A stretch of DNA of 64,000 nt from Lachnospiraceae bacterium (GTDB lineage: Bacteria; Bacillota; Clostridia; Lachnospirales; Lachnospiraceae): positions 1 through 64,000 of the forward strand of contig JAAVZU010000015.1 of assembly GCA_022791815.1 (NCBI GenBank). The letters are read 5' to 3'. The notes under the pieces are model-generated. The model saw only the letters and a program-made list of their open reading frames with translations. It had not been told where the DNA came from and did not search any database. Position numbers and translations under genes: made by a program. Shown here piece after piece: positions 10,290 to 19,956 of this stretch. How positions within the stretch are numbered: position 1 is the first letter of the stretch; every line of letters begins with the position of its first letter.

Positions 10290-12413
10290 ATGAATAATAA
10301 GAAAATTAGGAAATGGTTTCTTTTGGTTTTAATACCTGTCCTAATCGAACTTTTTGTATTTAATTATCAATTTTGGATTACACATGCTGGGATTTATCCT
10401 AAGGAAAGTATGTATACACCTACAGATATAAAATTTAGCGAGGGTTTTTTTGTAGATGGGGAAAATGCAGTTGTCAACGATAATTCAAATTGTGTATTAA
10501 CATTAGAAAATATTGATAAGAAAGTATATTCAGTATATTTTGATTTTATCAAGAAAGATGCAGAAGAAATAAGCCCAAAGGTAGAAGTAATTTCCTGTCA
10601 TCTCTCTATAAAAGATGATGGAAATATGGCATCTTATTATTCTGTTCCTGATAATGGAGCAGCACATAAAATTGTGCCAACAGAGAAAAATAGTAAATGG
10701 GTCAGAATACATCCTTATGGTAAACTGCAGGGATTACAGATTACTTTTGAGGAAGAATCTATACAAACAGGAGAGACTATTCAAATAAATAATATCATAC
10801 TAAATGGGAAACATCCTATGAATTTTTCTCTTATTCGTTTTTTTGCTCTTTTCTTTGGAATTATATTTTTTGCTTTATTTCGAGGAAACAGCAAATATTA
10901 TAAAATCTGTTTTATGGATATATCAAAGGATAAAAGAAATTTAATGATAGGTATTATGATAGCTGTTCAAATATTGATTTTCTGGTGGATGGGACAAAGT
11001 ACATTTTTATTTTCTGAGGAATATGATGGTGGTGCAGGTAAAGAATACCACTTTTTAACAGAAAGTTTGTCAGAAGGACATACTTGGCTAAAAGAAACAC
11101 CACCAGAATATTTACAGGAAATGGATAATCCTTATGATACATCAATGCGTTATCAGCATTATGAAGAAACAGGACAGTGGTATCAGTGGGATGCTGCATA
11201 TTATGATGGCAAGTATTATGTATATTTTGGTATAATTCCTGTATTATTGTTTTATTTGCCATACTATCTTTTGACAGGGAAGATGCTTTCTAATACAATA
11301 GTAGTATTTTGGGCTGCCGTAATATCTATGGTATTTTTGGCAAGGCTTTTAAAAGTCATAGTAGAAAGATATTTTCCACGGACATCTGTATTGACATTTG
11401 GGTTGTTACTCTGGGTTTCTATGACAATTTTTGGGTTTACTAATTTGTTCCGAAGTGTACAGGTATATGAGGTCGCTATAGCTGTCGGATTGATGTTTGC
11501 TATTGCAGGATTGGATTTATGGGTGGAATCTGTACAAGGTGATAAAGTACTTAGCAAGCTAAAATTGTTTTTTGGTTCGTTATGCATTGCATTGGTAGCA
11601 GGATGTCGTCCAGGAATTATTTTAATAGCGTTTATTTCTTTGGTCATTTTTAAAGAATTTTTAATAAAAGATAAGAAAATTTGTTTACACAAATATAAGA
11701 AAACATTCATGATATTTATAGTCCCATTTATGATTGTGGCTGCTGGTCTTATGTATTATAATTATATTCGGTTTCATTCACCATTTGACTTTGGTGCAGG
11801 TTATAATTTAACAACCAATGATGTGACAAGAAGAGGTTTTTCTTTAGGCAGACTGCCAATTGGAATTTATGAATATTTGTTTAGCCCGTTGTCTGTAAAT
11901 GGTATATTCCCATATATACAGCTTAAATATGTGGTATCTGGTTATATGGGTAAAAGTATTACAGAAGAAATGGCAGGCGGATTGTTTTGGCTGTATCCAT
12001 TCTTATTATTTGGGTTCCTTCCATTAATTAGGAAAAAAATTCGCAGACAATATCTATTTTTAACTATGTTTTCTTTTTCAGTAATGGTAATTGGTGGATT
12101 GATTGTAGTAATTGATACAAACTCGGGAGGTATATTGAGTCGTTATCAGGCTGATTTTACAATGTTTTTTACTGTTGCAGCAGTTCTTTCTGTGTTAATG
12201 CAGGAAGGAATGTGGTTTGGTAAAAAAGAAAGTGTAGGGAATATTAATTATGAAAATGTTATATTGTGGAGAAAAGTGGTTTTAGTACTCACTGTCGTAA
12301 CGGTGATATTTGGTTATTTATTCTTTTTCTTACCCTATAGAAGTGTGGATATGGGAACATACAAACCAGAACTTTATTACAAAATTAAGTATTTAATAGA
12401 ATTTTGGCATTAA
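10290..12413 (+). CDS. large polytopic membrane protein, putative glycosyltransferase (707 aa), specific function unknown
   Basis: One N-terminal helix (about 8-28), then an extracytoplasmic domain of about 150 residues rich in beta-type sequence (about 30-175), then about eleven helices with a large loop near 245-300. That loop contains DGGAGKEYHFLTESLSEG and YQWDAAYYDGKYYVYFG. Such a WDAAYYDGKYY sequence is common in clostridial membrane proteins of cell-surface glycan loci (GT-C-like architecture). It probably acts with the preceding glycosyltransferase and FAD enzyme. Start at ATG 10290 with GGAGGA upstream. No terminator follows; the trp promoter lies 22 bases after its stop. Confidence 0.6.
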   Translation: MNNKKIRKWFLLVLIPVLIELFVFNYQFWITHAGIYPKESMYTPTDIKFSEGFFVDGENAVVNDNSNCVLTLENIDKKVYSVYFDFIKKDAEEISPKVEVISCHLSIKDDGNMASYYSVPDNGAAHKIVPTEKNSKWVRIHPYGKLQGLQITFEEESIQTGETIQINNIILNGKHPMNFSLIRFFALFFGIIFFALFRGNSKYYKICFMDISKDKRNLMIGIMIAVQILIFWWMGQSTFLFSEEYDGGAGKEYHFLTESLSEGHTWLKETPPEYLQEMDNPYDTSMRYQHYEETGQWYQWDAAYYDGKYYVYFGIIPVLLFYLPYYLLTGKMLSNTIVVFWAAVISMVFLARLLKVIVERYFPRTSVLTFGLLLWVSMTIFGFTNLFRSVQVYEVAIAVGLMFAIAGLDLWVESVQGDKVLSKLKLFFGSLCIALVAGCRPGIILIAFISLVIFKEFLIKDKKICLHKYKKTFMIFIVPFMIVAAGLMYYNYIRFHSPFDFGAGYNLTTNDVTRRGFSLGRLPIGIYEYLFSPLSVNGIFPYIQLKYVVSGYMGKSITEEMAGGLFWLYPFLLFGFLPLIRKKIRRQYLFLTMFSFSVMVIGGLIVVIDTNSGGILSRYQADFTMFFTVAAVLSVLMQEGMWFGKKESVGNINYENVILWRKVVLVLTVVTVIFGYLFFFLPYRSVDMGTYKPELYYKIKYLIEFWH

Positions 12414-12434
12414 ATGGAAATGGGTAAAAAAAGG

Positions 12435-12463
12435 TTGACATTTCTTTTTTTCAGATCTAAAAT
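12435..12463 (+). promoter_or_regulatory. sigma-A promoter of the trp operon
   Basis: Consensus -35 TTGACA at 12435-12440, exactly 17 bp, then -10 TAAAAT at 12458-12463. Transcription would start near 12470, just ahead of the T-box leader. Confidence 0.85.
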
Positions 12464-12489
12464 AGATTCATATTTAATTGTATTATAAA

Positions 12490-12755
12490 CCGATGATTGA
12501 GAAGAGTAGCTTTGAGCAGATGAATTCCAGAGAGTCACAGACTGGTGAGATTGTGGCAAACAGGTTCTTAGTGAATGGACTCATAAGGGCGGGAAGAACA
12601 GCTTTATAGCTTAGTAATACCCGACGGAATATTCCCCCGTTATCTTAGGAATCATGTATGATAGTACATAGAAGAGTGAATGCAATAGCATTAATTAAGG
12701 TGGTACCGCGAGTAGTATATACCCGTCCTTGTAATTTTACAAGGGCGGTTTTTTT
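12490..12755 (+). promoter_or_regulatory. T-box leader, tryptophan (UGG) specifier
   Basis: Hallmarks in order: stem I beginning near 12490, an AGTGAATGGACTC specifier-loop segment whose UGG codon (12576-12578) is followed by A, the T-box core AAGGTGGTACCGCG at 12697-12710, and a terminator at 12723-12755. Uncharged tRNA-Trp should pair with UGG and with the T-box bulge and stabilise the antiterminator, switching on trpEGDC under tryptophan starvation. Specifier assignment fits the downstream genes. Confidence 0.94.
12723..12755 (+). terminator. T-box intrinsic terminator
   Basis: Ten-base-pair stem (CCGTCCTTGT with ACAAGGGCGG, one G-U) with a 6-nt loop, followed by seven T. It is the regulated terminator of the trp leader and lies about 90 bp before trpE. 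Confidence 0.93.
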
Positions 12756-12844
12756 ATATCATTATAAAAAAGAAAAATGCTCTGTAGCTTTCCAATATAA
12801 TTACATGTAATTATTATATAACAAAATTTTAGGAGGTATGTAGA

Positions 12845-14332
12845 ATGAATAGTCCAGATTTAGAAAAGGTAAAACAATATGCCAAAGAAGGTTATAAACT
12901 TGTGCCAATTGCTTATGAGATGTTTTCAGATGTGATTACACCCATTGGTTTACTTAGAAAATTGAAACAGGTAAGCAAACATTGTTATATATTAGAGAGC
13001 GTAGAAAAGCAAACGATTATGGGCAGATATACCTTTCTTGGGTATCAGCCTAAACTGGAAGTTACTTGTACTAATGGATTGATTAAAGTGAAAAATATAC
13101 AAGGTGAGGTACTCAAAGAGGAAGAAAATGTTCATCCTGGTGAGTTTATTACAGAACTTATGAAGGAGTACGAAAGTCCGAAGTTTGCAGAATTTCCTAC
13201 TTTTACGGGAGGATTAGTGGGTTATTTTTCTTATGACTATTTGAAATATAGCGAACCAAAACTTGTGTTAGATGCCAAAGATGAAGAAGGTTTCCAAGAT
13301 GTGGATTTAATGCTATTTGATAAGGTAATTGCTTTTGATAATATCAAACAGAAATTAATTTTAATTGCGAATGTATATACAGAAGATGTAGAAACAGGAT
13401 ATCATCAGGCATTAGACAGCATCAAAGAAATGAAAGAACTAATTTTACATGGAGAAGGTGCAAAGATTCCACAAGCTGTTTTAAAATCAGAATTTAAGCC
13501 TTTATTTGATAAAGAACGTTACTGCAATATGGTAAACTGTGCCAAGCAATATATCAAAGAAGGGGATATTTTTCAGGTTGTATTATCTAATCGTCTGGAG
13601 GCAGAATTTGAAGGAGATTTGTTTCATGTATATCGGGTGCTTCGTACCTTGAATCCTTCTCCATATATGTTTTATTTTAGCGGGGATGCTATTGAGGTGG
13701 CAGGTGCTTCACCAGAGACTTTGGTAAAACTAGATGGAAACCGTCTATTAACGTTTCCTCTTGCAGGAACAAGACCAAGAGGAAAAACAAGAAGTGAAGA
13801 TGCAGAATTAGAAAAAGGATTGTTAGCAGATGAGAAGGAATGTGCAGAACATAATATGTTAGTGGATTTAGGAAGAAACGATTTAGGAAAAATCAGCAAA
13901 TTTGGATCTGTGAAGTTAGAAAAATATATGGAGATTGAGAAATATTCCCATGTTATGCATATTGGATCTACCGTAGAGGGGGAAATCAGAGAGGACTGTT
14001 GTACATTAGACGCAGTCAATGCAGTTCTTCCAGCAGGAACCCTGTCTGGAGCGCCTAAAATCCGTGCTTGTGAAATTATCAATGAATTAGAGGATAATAA
14101 ACGTGGAATATATGGAGGTGCCATTGGCTATATTGATTTTGCTGGTAATTTAGATACCTGTATTGCTATTCGTATTGCATACAAAGTGGGTAAGAAAGTA
14201 TTTGTTCGTTCTGGAGCGGGGATTGTTGCAGACAGTGTACCAGAAAATGAATATCAGGAATGTATTAACAAAGCAAAAGCAGTTATGAATGCGTTGGAAG
14301 AAGCAGCAAAGCTAACAGAGGAGGTGGAGTAA
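12845..14332 (+). CDS. trpE: anthranilate synthase component I
   Basis: Catalytic subunit that converts chorismate and ammonia to anthranilate. At 495 aa it is full length. The C-terminal chorismate-binding domain is clear: SGDAIEVAGASPETLVKL, FPLAGTRPRGKT, ECAEHNMLVDLGRNDLGK, HVMHIGSTVEG, LPAGTLSGAPKIRACEII, RSGAGIVADSVPENEYQE. The N-terminal domain has LLESVE-like and GRYTFLG-type sequence (feedback-site region). AGGAGGT precedes the ATG. Followed immediately by trpG with no gap, so the two subunits are made together. Confidence 0.97.
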   Translation: MNSPDLEKVKQYAKEGYKLVPIAYEMFSDVITPIGLLRKLKQVSKHCYILESVEKQTIMGRYTFLGYQPKLEVTCTNGLIKVKNIQGEVLKEEENVHPGEFITELMKEYESPKFAEFPTFTGGLVGYFSYDYLKYSEPKLVLDAKDEEGFQDVDLMLFDKVIAFDNIKQKLILIANVYTEDVETGYHQALDSIKEMKELILHGEGAKIPQAVLKSEFKPLFDKERYCNMVNCAKQYIKEGDIFQVVLSNRLEAEFEGDLFHVYRVLRTLNPSPYMFYFSGDAIEVAGASPETLVKLDGNRLLTFPLAGTRPRGKTRSEDAELEKGLLADEKECAEHNMLVDLGRNDLGKISKFGSVKLEKYMEIEKYSHVMHIGSTVEGEIREDCCTLDAVNAVLPAGTLSGAPKIRACEIINELEDNKRGIYGGAIGYIDFAGNLDTCIAIRIAYKVGKKVFVRSGAGIVADSVPENEYQECINKAKAVMNALEEAAKLTEEVE

Positions 14333-14899
14333 ATGGTACTTTTAATTGATAACTATGATAGTTTTTCTTATAATTTATTTCAGTATGTAGGTGAGTTAAA
14401 CCCTGACATAAAGGTAATTCGTAATGATGTATGTAACTGTGCAGAGATTGAAGAAATGAACCCCAGCCATATTATTGTGTCTCCAGGACCCGGAAGACCT
14501 TCTGATGCAGGTGTGTGTGAAGAAGTAATAGAGTACTTTAAAGGAAAAGTTCCAATCCTAGGAGTTTGTCTAGGGCATCAGGCAATTTGTGAAGTATTTG
14601 GAGCAACCATAACTTATGCAAAAGAATTGATGCATGGAAAGCAGTCAGTAACCACTGTTGATATAAATTGTCCTATTTTTCAGGATATACAGGATAAAAT
14701 AAAAGTTGCAAGATACCACTCCCTTGCAGCAGATCCAGATACCATACCAAATTGTCTAAAGATTGTTGCAAAAACAGCAGATGGTGAGATTATGGCGGTA
14801 CAGCATAAGAACTATGAAATTTATGGATTGCAGTTTCATCCAGAATCCATTATGACAAAAGAAGGAAAAAAGATGTTGGAAAACTTTTTTAAACTATAA
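14333..14899 (+). CDS. trpG: anthranilate synthase component II (glutamine amidotransferase)
   Basis: Class I glutamine amidotransferase of 188 aa supplying ammonia to TrpE. Starts LLIDNYDSFSYNLFQYVGEL. The oxyanion region reads VSPGPGRPSDAG; the nucleophile Cys79 lies in GVCLGHQAIC, and the His-Glu pair in LQFHPESI. The start codon directly follows the trpE stop. The GVCLGHQ block would equally fit PabA; position between trpE and trpD decides for TrpG, and dual use in folate synthesis cannot be excluded. Confidence 0.95.
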   Translation: MVLLIDNYDSFSYNLFQYVGELNPDIKVIRNDVCNCAEIEEMNPSHIIVSPGPGRPSDAGVCEEVIEYFKGKVPILGVCLGHQAICEVFGATITYAKELMHGKQSVTTVDINCPIFQDIQDKIKVARYHSLAADPDTIPNCLKIVAKTADGEIMAVQHKNYEIYGLQFHPESIMTKEGKKMLENFFKL

Positions 14900-14928
14900 A
14901 AAGGTAGAAGAATAAAGGAGATGGCATT

Positions 14929-15936
14929 ATGATACAAGAAGCAATTGGAACTTTAATAAAAAATGAAGACTTAACTTATGACACAGCGGCTGCGGTTATG
15001 GATGAAATTATGAGTGGAACTGCTACAGATGCACAAAAGGCTGCTTTTTTAACTGCACTTCATTTAAAAGGAGAAAATATTGAAGAAATTACAGCGTGTG
15101 CATCTATTATGAGAAAATATTGTGCTATTTTTGATAATACGGTACCAGAAGTCATTGATATTGTAGGAACAGGTGGAGATTGTGCTGGAACTTTTAATAT
15201 CTCTACACTGGCGTCTATTGTAGTTTCAGCAGCAGGAGCAAAGGTTGCCAAACATGGAAACCGTGCAGCTTCCAGTAAATGTGGTACAGCAGATGTTTTG
15301 GAACATCTTGGCGTAAACCTTATGGCAGATGCGAAAGTAAGCCAAAGAGCCTTAGAGGAACTGGGAATTTGTTTTTTATTTGCACAAAAGTACCATACAG
15401 CAATGAGATTTGTGGGAAGTGTCAGAAAGGAAATTAAAATTCCAACGATTTTTAATATGCTTGGCCCACTTGCAAATCCAGCAAAGGCAAACTTACAGTT
15501 GCTTGGTGTATACAATAAAGATTTAGTAGAACCACTTGCCAGAGTTTTATCAAAACTTGGCGTAAAGCGTGGAATGGTGGTACATGGCAATGATGGATTA
15601 GATGAAATTTCCATGTGCGATACTACAACTGTATGTGAATTTAAGGAAGGGAATTTTGAAACTTATGAGTTAGATCCTGTAAAATATGGATTTACGTTAT
15701 GTAAAGCAGAAGATTTGGTAGGAGGTATGCCAGAAGAGAATGCAAAAATTATAAAGAATACTCTTAGTGGCCAAAAGGACGCCAAAAGGGATGCAGTGGT
15801 ACTGAACGCAGGAGCAGCACTACATATAACCAATCAAATTTCTATGGAGGATGGGATTGAGCTTGCTAAAGATATGATTGACAGTGGAAAGGCAATGAAA
15901 CAACTGGAAAAATTTATTGCTATAACAAATGCATAA
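14929..15936 (+). CDS. trpD: anthranilate phosphoribosyltransferase
   Basis: Transfers the ribose phosphate of PRPP to anthranilate. 335 aa, usual length. The PRPP loop reads DIVGTGGDCAGTFNISTLAS, followed by KHGNRAASSKCGTADVLEHLG (anthranilate and PRPP contacts) and FNMLGPLANPA. Stand-alone enzyme, not fused to TrpG as in enterobacteria. Third gene of the T-box operon, with GGAGATGG before its ATG. Confidence 0.97.
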   Translation: MIQEAIGTLIKNEDLTYDTAAAVMDEIMSGTATDAQKAAFLTALHLKGENIEEITACASIMRKYCAIFDNTVPEVIDIVGTGGDCAGTFNISTLASIVVSAAGAKVAKHGNRAASSKCGTADVLEHLGVNLMADAKVSQRALEELGICFLFAQKYHTAMRFVGSVRKEIKIPTIFNMLGPLANPAKANLQLLGVYNKDLVEPLARVLSKLGVKRGMVVHGNDGLDEISMCDTTTVCEFKEGNFETYELDPVKYGFTLCKAEDLVGGMPEENAKIIKNTLSGQKDAKRDAVVLNAGAALHITNQISMEDGIELAKDMIDSGKAMKQLEKFIAITNA

Positions 15937-15965
15937 GGATAAGGTTTAAGAAAAGGGGGAAGACT

Positions 15966-16751
15966 ATGATCTTAGAGGAAATTGCAGAAAGAACTAGACA
16001 AAGAGTGGCAGAACAAAAACAAAAGATTTCTTTAGAGGAGATGAGGGAGAAAGCACTTAGTATGGAAACTAACCAGGATTTTCCATTTTTGTCTGCTTTA
16101 AAACAAGAAGATATAGCTTTTATTTGTGAAGTAAAAAAAGCATCTCCTTCAAAAGGAGTGATAGCATCAGATTTTCCATACATTCAGATTGCAAAAGAGT
16201 ATGAGGATGCAGGAGCTGCGGCAATATCTGTCCTTACAGAGCCTTATTACTTTCAGGGGGATAATGCATACCTTCGTGAAATTGTTGATGTTGTGCGTAT
16301 TCCAGTACTTCGTAAGGATTTTACGGTGGATGAGTATATGATTTATGAAGCTAAAGTAATCGGTGCTAGTGCAATTTTACTTATTTGTGCAATATTAAGT
16401 CAGGAAGAGCTAAATCATTATCTTTCTGTTGCACATTCTCTTGGTTTGTCCGTTATTGTAGAAGCGCATGATGCATCTGAGGTACAGATGGCTTTGGATT
16501 CTGGTGCAGGAATTATTGGGGTGAATAATCGCGACTTAAAAACATTTGAAGTCGATATTAACAATAGTGCCAGATATCGTAATATGGTGCCAGAGCATAT
16601 TGTTTTTGTTTCAGAAAGTGGAATAAAAACACCAGAGGATGTTCAAAAATTGCGAAAGAATGGTACAAATGCTGTATTGATTGGTGAAACCTTTATGCGC
16701 AGCCAAAATAAAAAAGCAGAACTTGCCAAACTACGTGCCAATATGGTATGA
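15966..16751 (+). CDS. trpC: indole-3-glycerol-phosphate synthase
   Basis: TIM-barrel enzyme closing the indole ring. 261 aa. Conserved blocks: FICEVKKASPSKGVI (catalytic Lys and phosphate region), VLTEPYYFQGDNAYL, PVLRKDFTVDEYMIYEAKVIGAS, IGVNNRDLKTFEVD, VSESGIKTPEDV and LIGETFMRS. Not fused to TrpF. trpF, trpB and trpA do not follow here: galE comes next, so the pathway must be completed from another locus. Confidence 0.97.
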   Translation: MILEEIAERTRQRVAEQKQKISLEEMREKALSMETNQDFPFLSALKQEDIAFICEVKKASPSKGVIASDFPYIQIAKEYEDAGAAAISVLTEPYYFQGDNAYLREIVDVVRIPVLRKDFTVDEYMIYEAKVIGASAILLICAILSQEELNHYLSVAHSLGLSVIVEAHDASEVQMALDSGAGIIGVNNRDLKTFEVDINNSARYRNMVPEHIVFVSESGIKTPEDVQKLRKNGTNAVLIGETFMRSQNKKAELAKLRANMV

Positions 16752-16804
16752 TATAAGATAATTATTTTGGAAAGGATATGCATAAAAAATGCAGAGGTGA
16801 TTAA

Positions 16805-17818
16805 ATGAAAGTATTAGTAACAGGCGGTGCAGGCTTTATTGCCAGCCATACAGATGTGGAACTGTTAAATGCGGGATTTGATGTTGTTGTTGTGGATAAT
16901 TTATATAATGCAAGCAAAGAAGCACTAGACAGAGTAGAGATGATTACAAATAAAAAAGTGACCTTCTACGAAGAAGATATTCGCAATGAAGAAGGTCTGC
17001 AAAAGATTTTTGAAAAAGAAAAGCCAGATGCAGTAATTCATTTTGCTGGATTAAAAGCTGTTGGGGAAAGCTGCAGAGAGCCTCTCCGTTATTTTGATAA
17101 CAACTTCAATGGAACAGTGAATCTGTTAAAAGTAATGGAACGCACGAATGTGAAAAAACTAGTATTTAGTTCTTCTGCGACGGTATATGGCATTCCAGAA
17201 ACTGTACCGATTACAGAAGAAGCCCCTTTATCCGTTTTGAATCCTTATGGCAGAACAAAATTGGTAATTGAGGATATGTTAAGGGATATTTATGCAGCAG
17301 ACCAAAGCTGGAATATAGCACTTCTTCGTTATTTTAACCCAATTGGTGCTCATGAGAGTGGAGAGATTGGAGAAGATCCTCAGGGAATCCCGAATAATCT
17401 TCTGCCTTATGTAGCAAAAGTTGCAGTAGAGGAATTGGAGTGTATCAATGTATTTGGAGATGATTATGATACTCCAGATGGAACTGGTGTAAGAGATTAT
17501 ATTCATGTAGTAGATTTGGCAATCGGACATATAAAGGCATTAGAGAAATTAAATACAAACCCTGGTATTGTTACCTATAACCTTGGCACAGGTATTGGAT
17601 ATAGTGTACTTGATGTTATTCATAATTTTGAAAAAGCATGTGGAAAGAATTTACCATATAAAATTGCAGATAGAAGACCAGGAGATGCTGCTATGTGTTA
17701 TGCTGACCCATCCAAAGCGGAAAAAGAATTAGGCTGGAAGGCAGAACGTGGTATTGATAAGATGTGTGAAGATGCATGGAGATGGCAGTCTAAAAATCCA
17801 AAAGGTTATAGAGGGTAG
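16805..17818 (+). CDS. galE: UDP-glucose 4-epimerase
   Basis: Extended short-chain dehydrogenase interconverting UDP-glucose and UDP-galactose with bound NAD. N-terminal GGAGFIASHTDVEL and VVVDNLYNA, AGLKAVGES, catalytic Ser region VFSSSATVYG, Tyr-Lys pair in NPYGRTK, and RYFNPIGAHESGEIGEDP all fit GalE (337 aa). It supplies UDP-Gal for Glf upstream and for other glycans. It may be read through from the trp operon (53-bp gap, no terminator seen). Confidence 0.96.
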   Translation: MKVLVTGGAGFIASHTDVELLNAGFDVVVVDNLYNASKEALDRVEMITNKKVTFYEEDIRNEEGLQKIFEKEKPDAVIHFAGLKAVGESCREPLRYFDNNFNGTVNLLKVMERTNVKKLVFSSSATVYGIPETVPITEEAPLSVLNPYGRTKLVIEDMLRDIYAADQSWNIALLRYFNPIGAHESGEIGEDPQGIPNNLLPYVAKVAVEELECINVFGDDYDTPDGTGVRDYIHVVDLAIGHIKALEKLNTNPGIVTYNLGTGIGYSVLDVIHNFEKACGKNLPYKIADRRPGDAAMCYADPSKAEKELGWKAERGIDKMCEDAWRWQSKNPKGYRG

Positions 17819-17828
17819 TTGATAAAAT

Positions 17829-18503
17829 ATGGCAGGCAAGTTTTATGGAGTAAAAAAAGGAAGAGTACCAGGGGTGTACACAAGCTGGGATGCGTGCAAG
17901 GCACAGGTAATGGGTTTCTCTGGTGCGATCTATAAAGGTTTTCCAACAAAAGCAGAAGCAGAAATATTTGCTGGAATGTCAGAAAAGACAAAAGATGGAC
18001 AGACAGAAATTTCTGAGGAAAAACAACAGATTACGACAGAAGATGTACAGCTGGATATAGAGGATATATTACAAGGAAAAGAGAAGGACACAGCAGTGGC
18101 GTATGTAGATGGCAGTTATCATAACGGAACGAAGGAATTTTCTTATGGGGCAGTTATTGCCTATCAAGGAGAAGAATTTCATTTTTCTCGGAAAGTAGAT
18201 AATAAGGATTTAGCGTCCATGCGTAATGTGGCAGGAGAAATAAAAGGTGCAGAATGTGCAATGCAATTTGCCATGGATCATAAATGTAAAAAAATATATA
18301 TTTATCATGATTATGAAGGCATTGCAAGATGGTGTCTTGGAGAATGGAAAACGAATAAAGATGGTACAAAGGCATATCGGGAATTTTATCTTAAGGCATC
18401 AAAAGAGGTTGAAATACATTTTGTGAAAGTAAAAGGACATTCTAATGATACATATAATGATTTGGCAGATGAGCTGGCAAAACAGGCATTAGGAATTTCA
18501 TAG
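17829..18503 (+). CDS. rnhA: ribonuclease HI with N-terminal viroplasmin domain
   Basis: 224 aa. Residues 1-45 form the caulimovirus viroplasmin (RNA-DNA hybrid binding) motif: KFYGVKKGRVPGVYTSWD, then a conserved GFSGAIYKGFPTKAEAE stretch. The C-terminal RNase H domain shows the first catalytic Asp in VAYVDGSYH, a Glu in NVAGEIKGAECA, an Asp in YIYHDYEGIARW and the last Asp in YNDLADELAKQA. It removes RNA from RNA-DNA hybrids. Only 10 bp after galE, so likely co-transcribed. Confidence 0.92.
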   Translation: MAGKFYGVKKGRVPGVYTSWDACKAQVMGFSGAIYKGFPTKAEAEIFAGMSEKTKDGQTEISEEKQQITTEDVQLDIEDILQGKEKDTAVAYVDGSYHNGTKEFSYGAVIAYQGEEFHFSRKVDNKDLASMRNVAGEIKGAECAMQFAMDHKCKKIYIYHDYEGIARWCLGEWKTNKDGTKAYREFYLKASKEVEIHFVKVKGHSNDTYNDLADELAKQALGIS

Positions 18504-18554
18504 CTTGATGATAGTATGACAGATAGTGAAAAACTGACTTAATTCTTTCTAAAA

Positions 18555-18745
18555 TTACTAGTTTTGATGAAAGTCTTGTCAAGATTGAAAACGATGTCAC
18601 AGATATTAAAATGACTATTGAAAATGAATTGCGTATCAACTTCAATATGTAGCAGAAGATCATCTTGATTTATCAAGAAAACGGAATGAATGTATAAACT
18701 TCAAGTGCTATAAAAGACAAGCAAGAATGGCAAGATATTTATATT
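18555..18745 (+). pseudogene. frameshifted remnant of a small coiled-coil protein
   Basis: One frame reads SFDESLVKIENDVTDIKMTI then ENELRI; a neighbouring frame continues VAEDHLDLSRKRNECIN. From memory the joined order (KIENEL... then AEGHLDL-RKL-E) is typical of small clostridial helical proteins of unknown function. Internal stops and the frame change show it is dead. Confidence 0.5.
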
Positions 18746-18924
18746 AATATGTGCAACAATAGATTGAAAGTATTATAGTTAAAATTACATAAATTAACCA
18801 AATAAAAAAAGGAGTAAGTTCTTATTAAGTAGTTATTAAGGTCTTGCACCTTTTTTGCATTATAGGAAAGTTCGTCCTATAGACTGAACTGTTATAAACA
18901 AAATGGATTCATTTTTTAGATGAC

Positions 18925-18953
18925 TTGAATTTCATAGAAATGAATGGTAGAAT
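18925..18953 (+). promoter_or_regulatory. promoter of the dTDP-rhamnose operon
   Basis: TTGAAT at 18925-18930, 17-bp spacer, TAGAAT at 18948-18953, about 70 bp before the rmlA start. Confidence 0.6.
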
Positions 18954-19022
18954 AGAAAGAAGGCTATACTAGATGGGGTTATATTTCAATAGATAGATAT
19001 AAGATAGAATGGAGGTTGTTGA

Positions 19023-19901
19023 ATGAAAGGCATTGTCTTAGCAGGAGGTAGTGGAACACGTTTATATCCTTTGACTACAGTTACATCAAAACAATTATTA
19101 CCAATTTATGATAAACCAATGATCTATTATCCTATTTCGGTATTGATGAATGCGGGAATTAGAGATATTTTAATTATTTCTACACCAAATGATACCCCGA
19201 GATTTCAGTCTTTATTAGGAGATGGGGAGCAGTTTGGAATACATTTGACCTACAAAATACAAGAATCGCCTGATGGATTGGCTCAGGCATTTTTGATTGG
19301 AGAAGATTTTATTGGGGATGATTCTGTAGCTATGGTACTTGGAGATAATATTTTTCATGGTCATGGTTTGGAAAAACGTCTTCTAAAGGCAGCTAAGAAG
19401 GAAAAGGGTGCCACAGTGTTTGGATATTATGTGGAAGATCCCGAACGTTTTGGTATTGTGGAATTTGATGAAAATAACCGGGCCATTTCTATTGAAGAAA
19501 AGCCAGAGAAACCAAAGAGTAATTATTGTGTGACAGGATTGTATTTTTATGATAATAAAGTGGTAGAATATACAAAGAGCCTCAAACCTTCTGAAAGAGG
19601 AGAGTTGGAAATTACAGATTTGAACAAGATTTATCTAGAAAAGGGAGAGTTAGAAGTTTGTTTCCTTGGACAAGGTTTTACTTGGTTGGATACAGGAACA
19701 CATGAATCTCTGGTAGATGCCACAAATTTTGTGCGTACAGTAGAAACCCATCAGCATAGAAAAATTGCATGTCTGGAAGAAATTGCCTATCTAAAGGGAT
19801 GGATATCAAAAGAACGCTTGGAAGAAATTTATGAGACCTATAAGAAAAACCAGTATGGTGCATATTTGAAAAATATTATTGATGGTAAATATATTGTGTA
19901 A
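19023..19901 (+). CDS. rmlA: glucose-1-phosphate thymidylyltransferase
   Basis: First step of dTDP-L-rhamnose synthesis: dTTP + glucose-1-phosphate to dTDP-glucose. Nucleotide-binding start [16 protein letters not shown], then [40 protein letters not shown] and [15 protein letters not shown]. 292 aa, normal length. GGAGG precedes the ATG. Heads a rmlA-rmlB-rmlD-rmlC order. Confidence 0.97.
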   Translation: MKGIVLAGGSGTRLYPLTTVTSKQLLPIYDKPMIYYPISVLMNAGIRDILIISTPNDTPRFQSLLGDGEQFGIHLTYKIQESPDGLAQAFLIGEDFIGDDSVAMVLGDNIFHGHGLEKRLLKAAKKEKGATVFGYYVEDPERFGIVEFDENNRAISIEEKPEKPKSNYCVTGLYFYDNKVVEYTKSLKPSERGELEITDLNKIYLEKGELEVCFLGQGFTWLDTGTHESLVDATNFVRTVETHQHRKIACLEEIAYLKGWISKERLEEIYETYKKNQYGAYLKNIIDGKYIV

Positions 19902-19956
19902 AATTACTATTTATTAGTGGAATAGTAAAAATACAAAAAAGAAAGGGAATATTAAG

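Larger units (their letters stand above)
18504..19022. other. 519-bp intergenic region with a gene relic and repeat fragments
   Basis: Holds a frameshifted coding relic (18555-18745), a repeat-like segment at 18838-18896 (GGTCTTGCAC, ATAGGAAAGTTCGTCCTAT, CTGAACTGTTATA) sharing motifs with other intergenic repeats of this window, and the rml promoter at 18925-18953. No intact gene seen. Confidence 0.7.

Noticed and set aside
15060..15614. 184-codon minus-strand frame opposite trpD, and similar long antisense frames opposite other genes
   Set aside because: Expected shadows of long, biased coding sequences, without ribosome sites or recognisable protein motifs.
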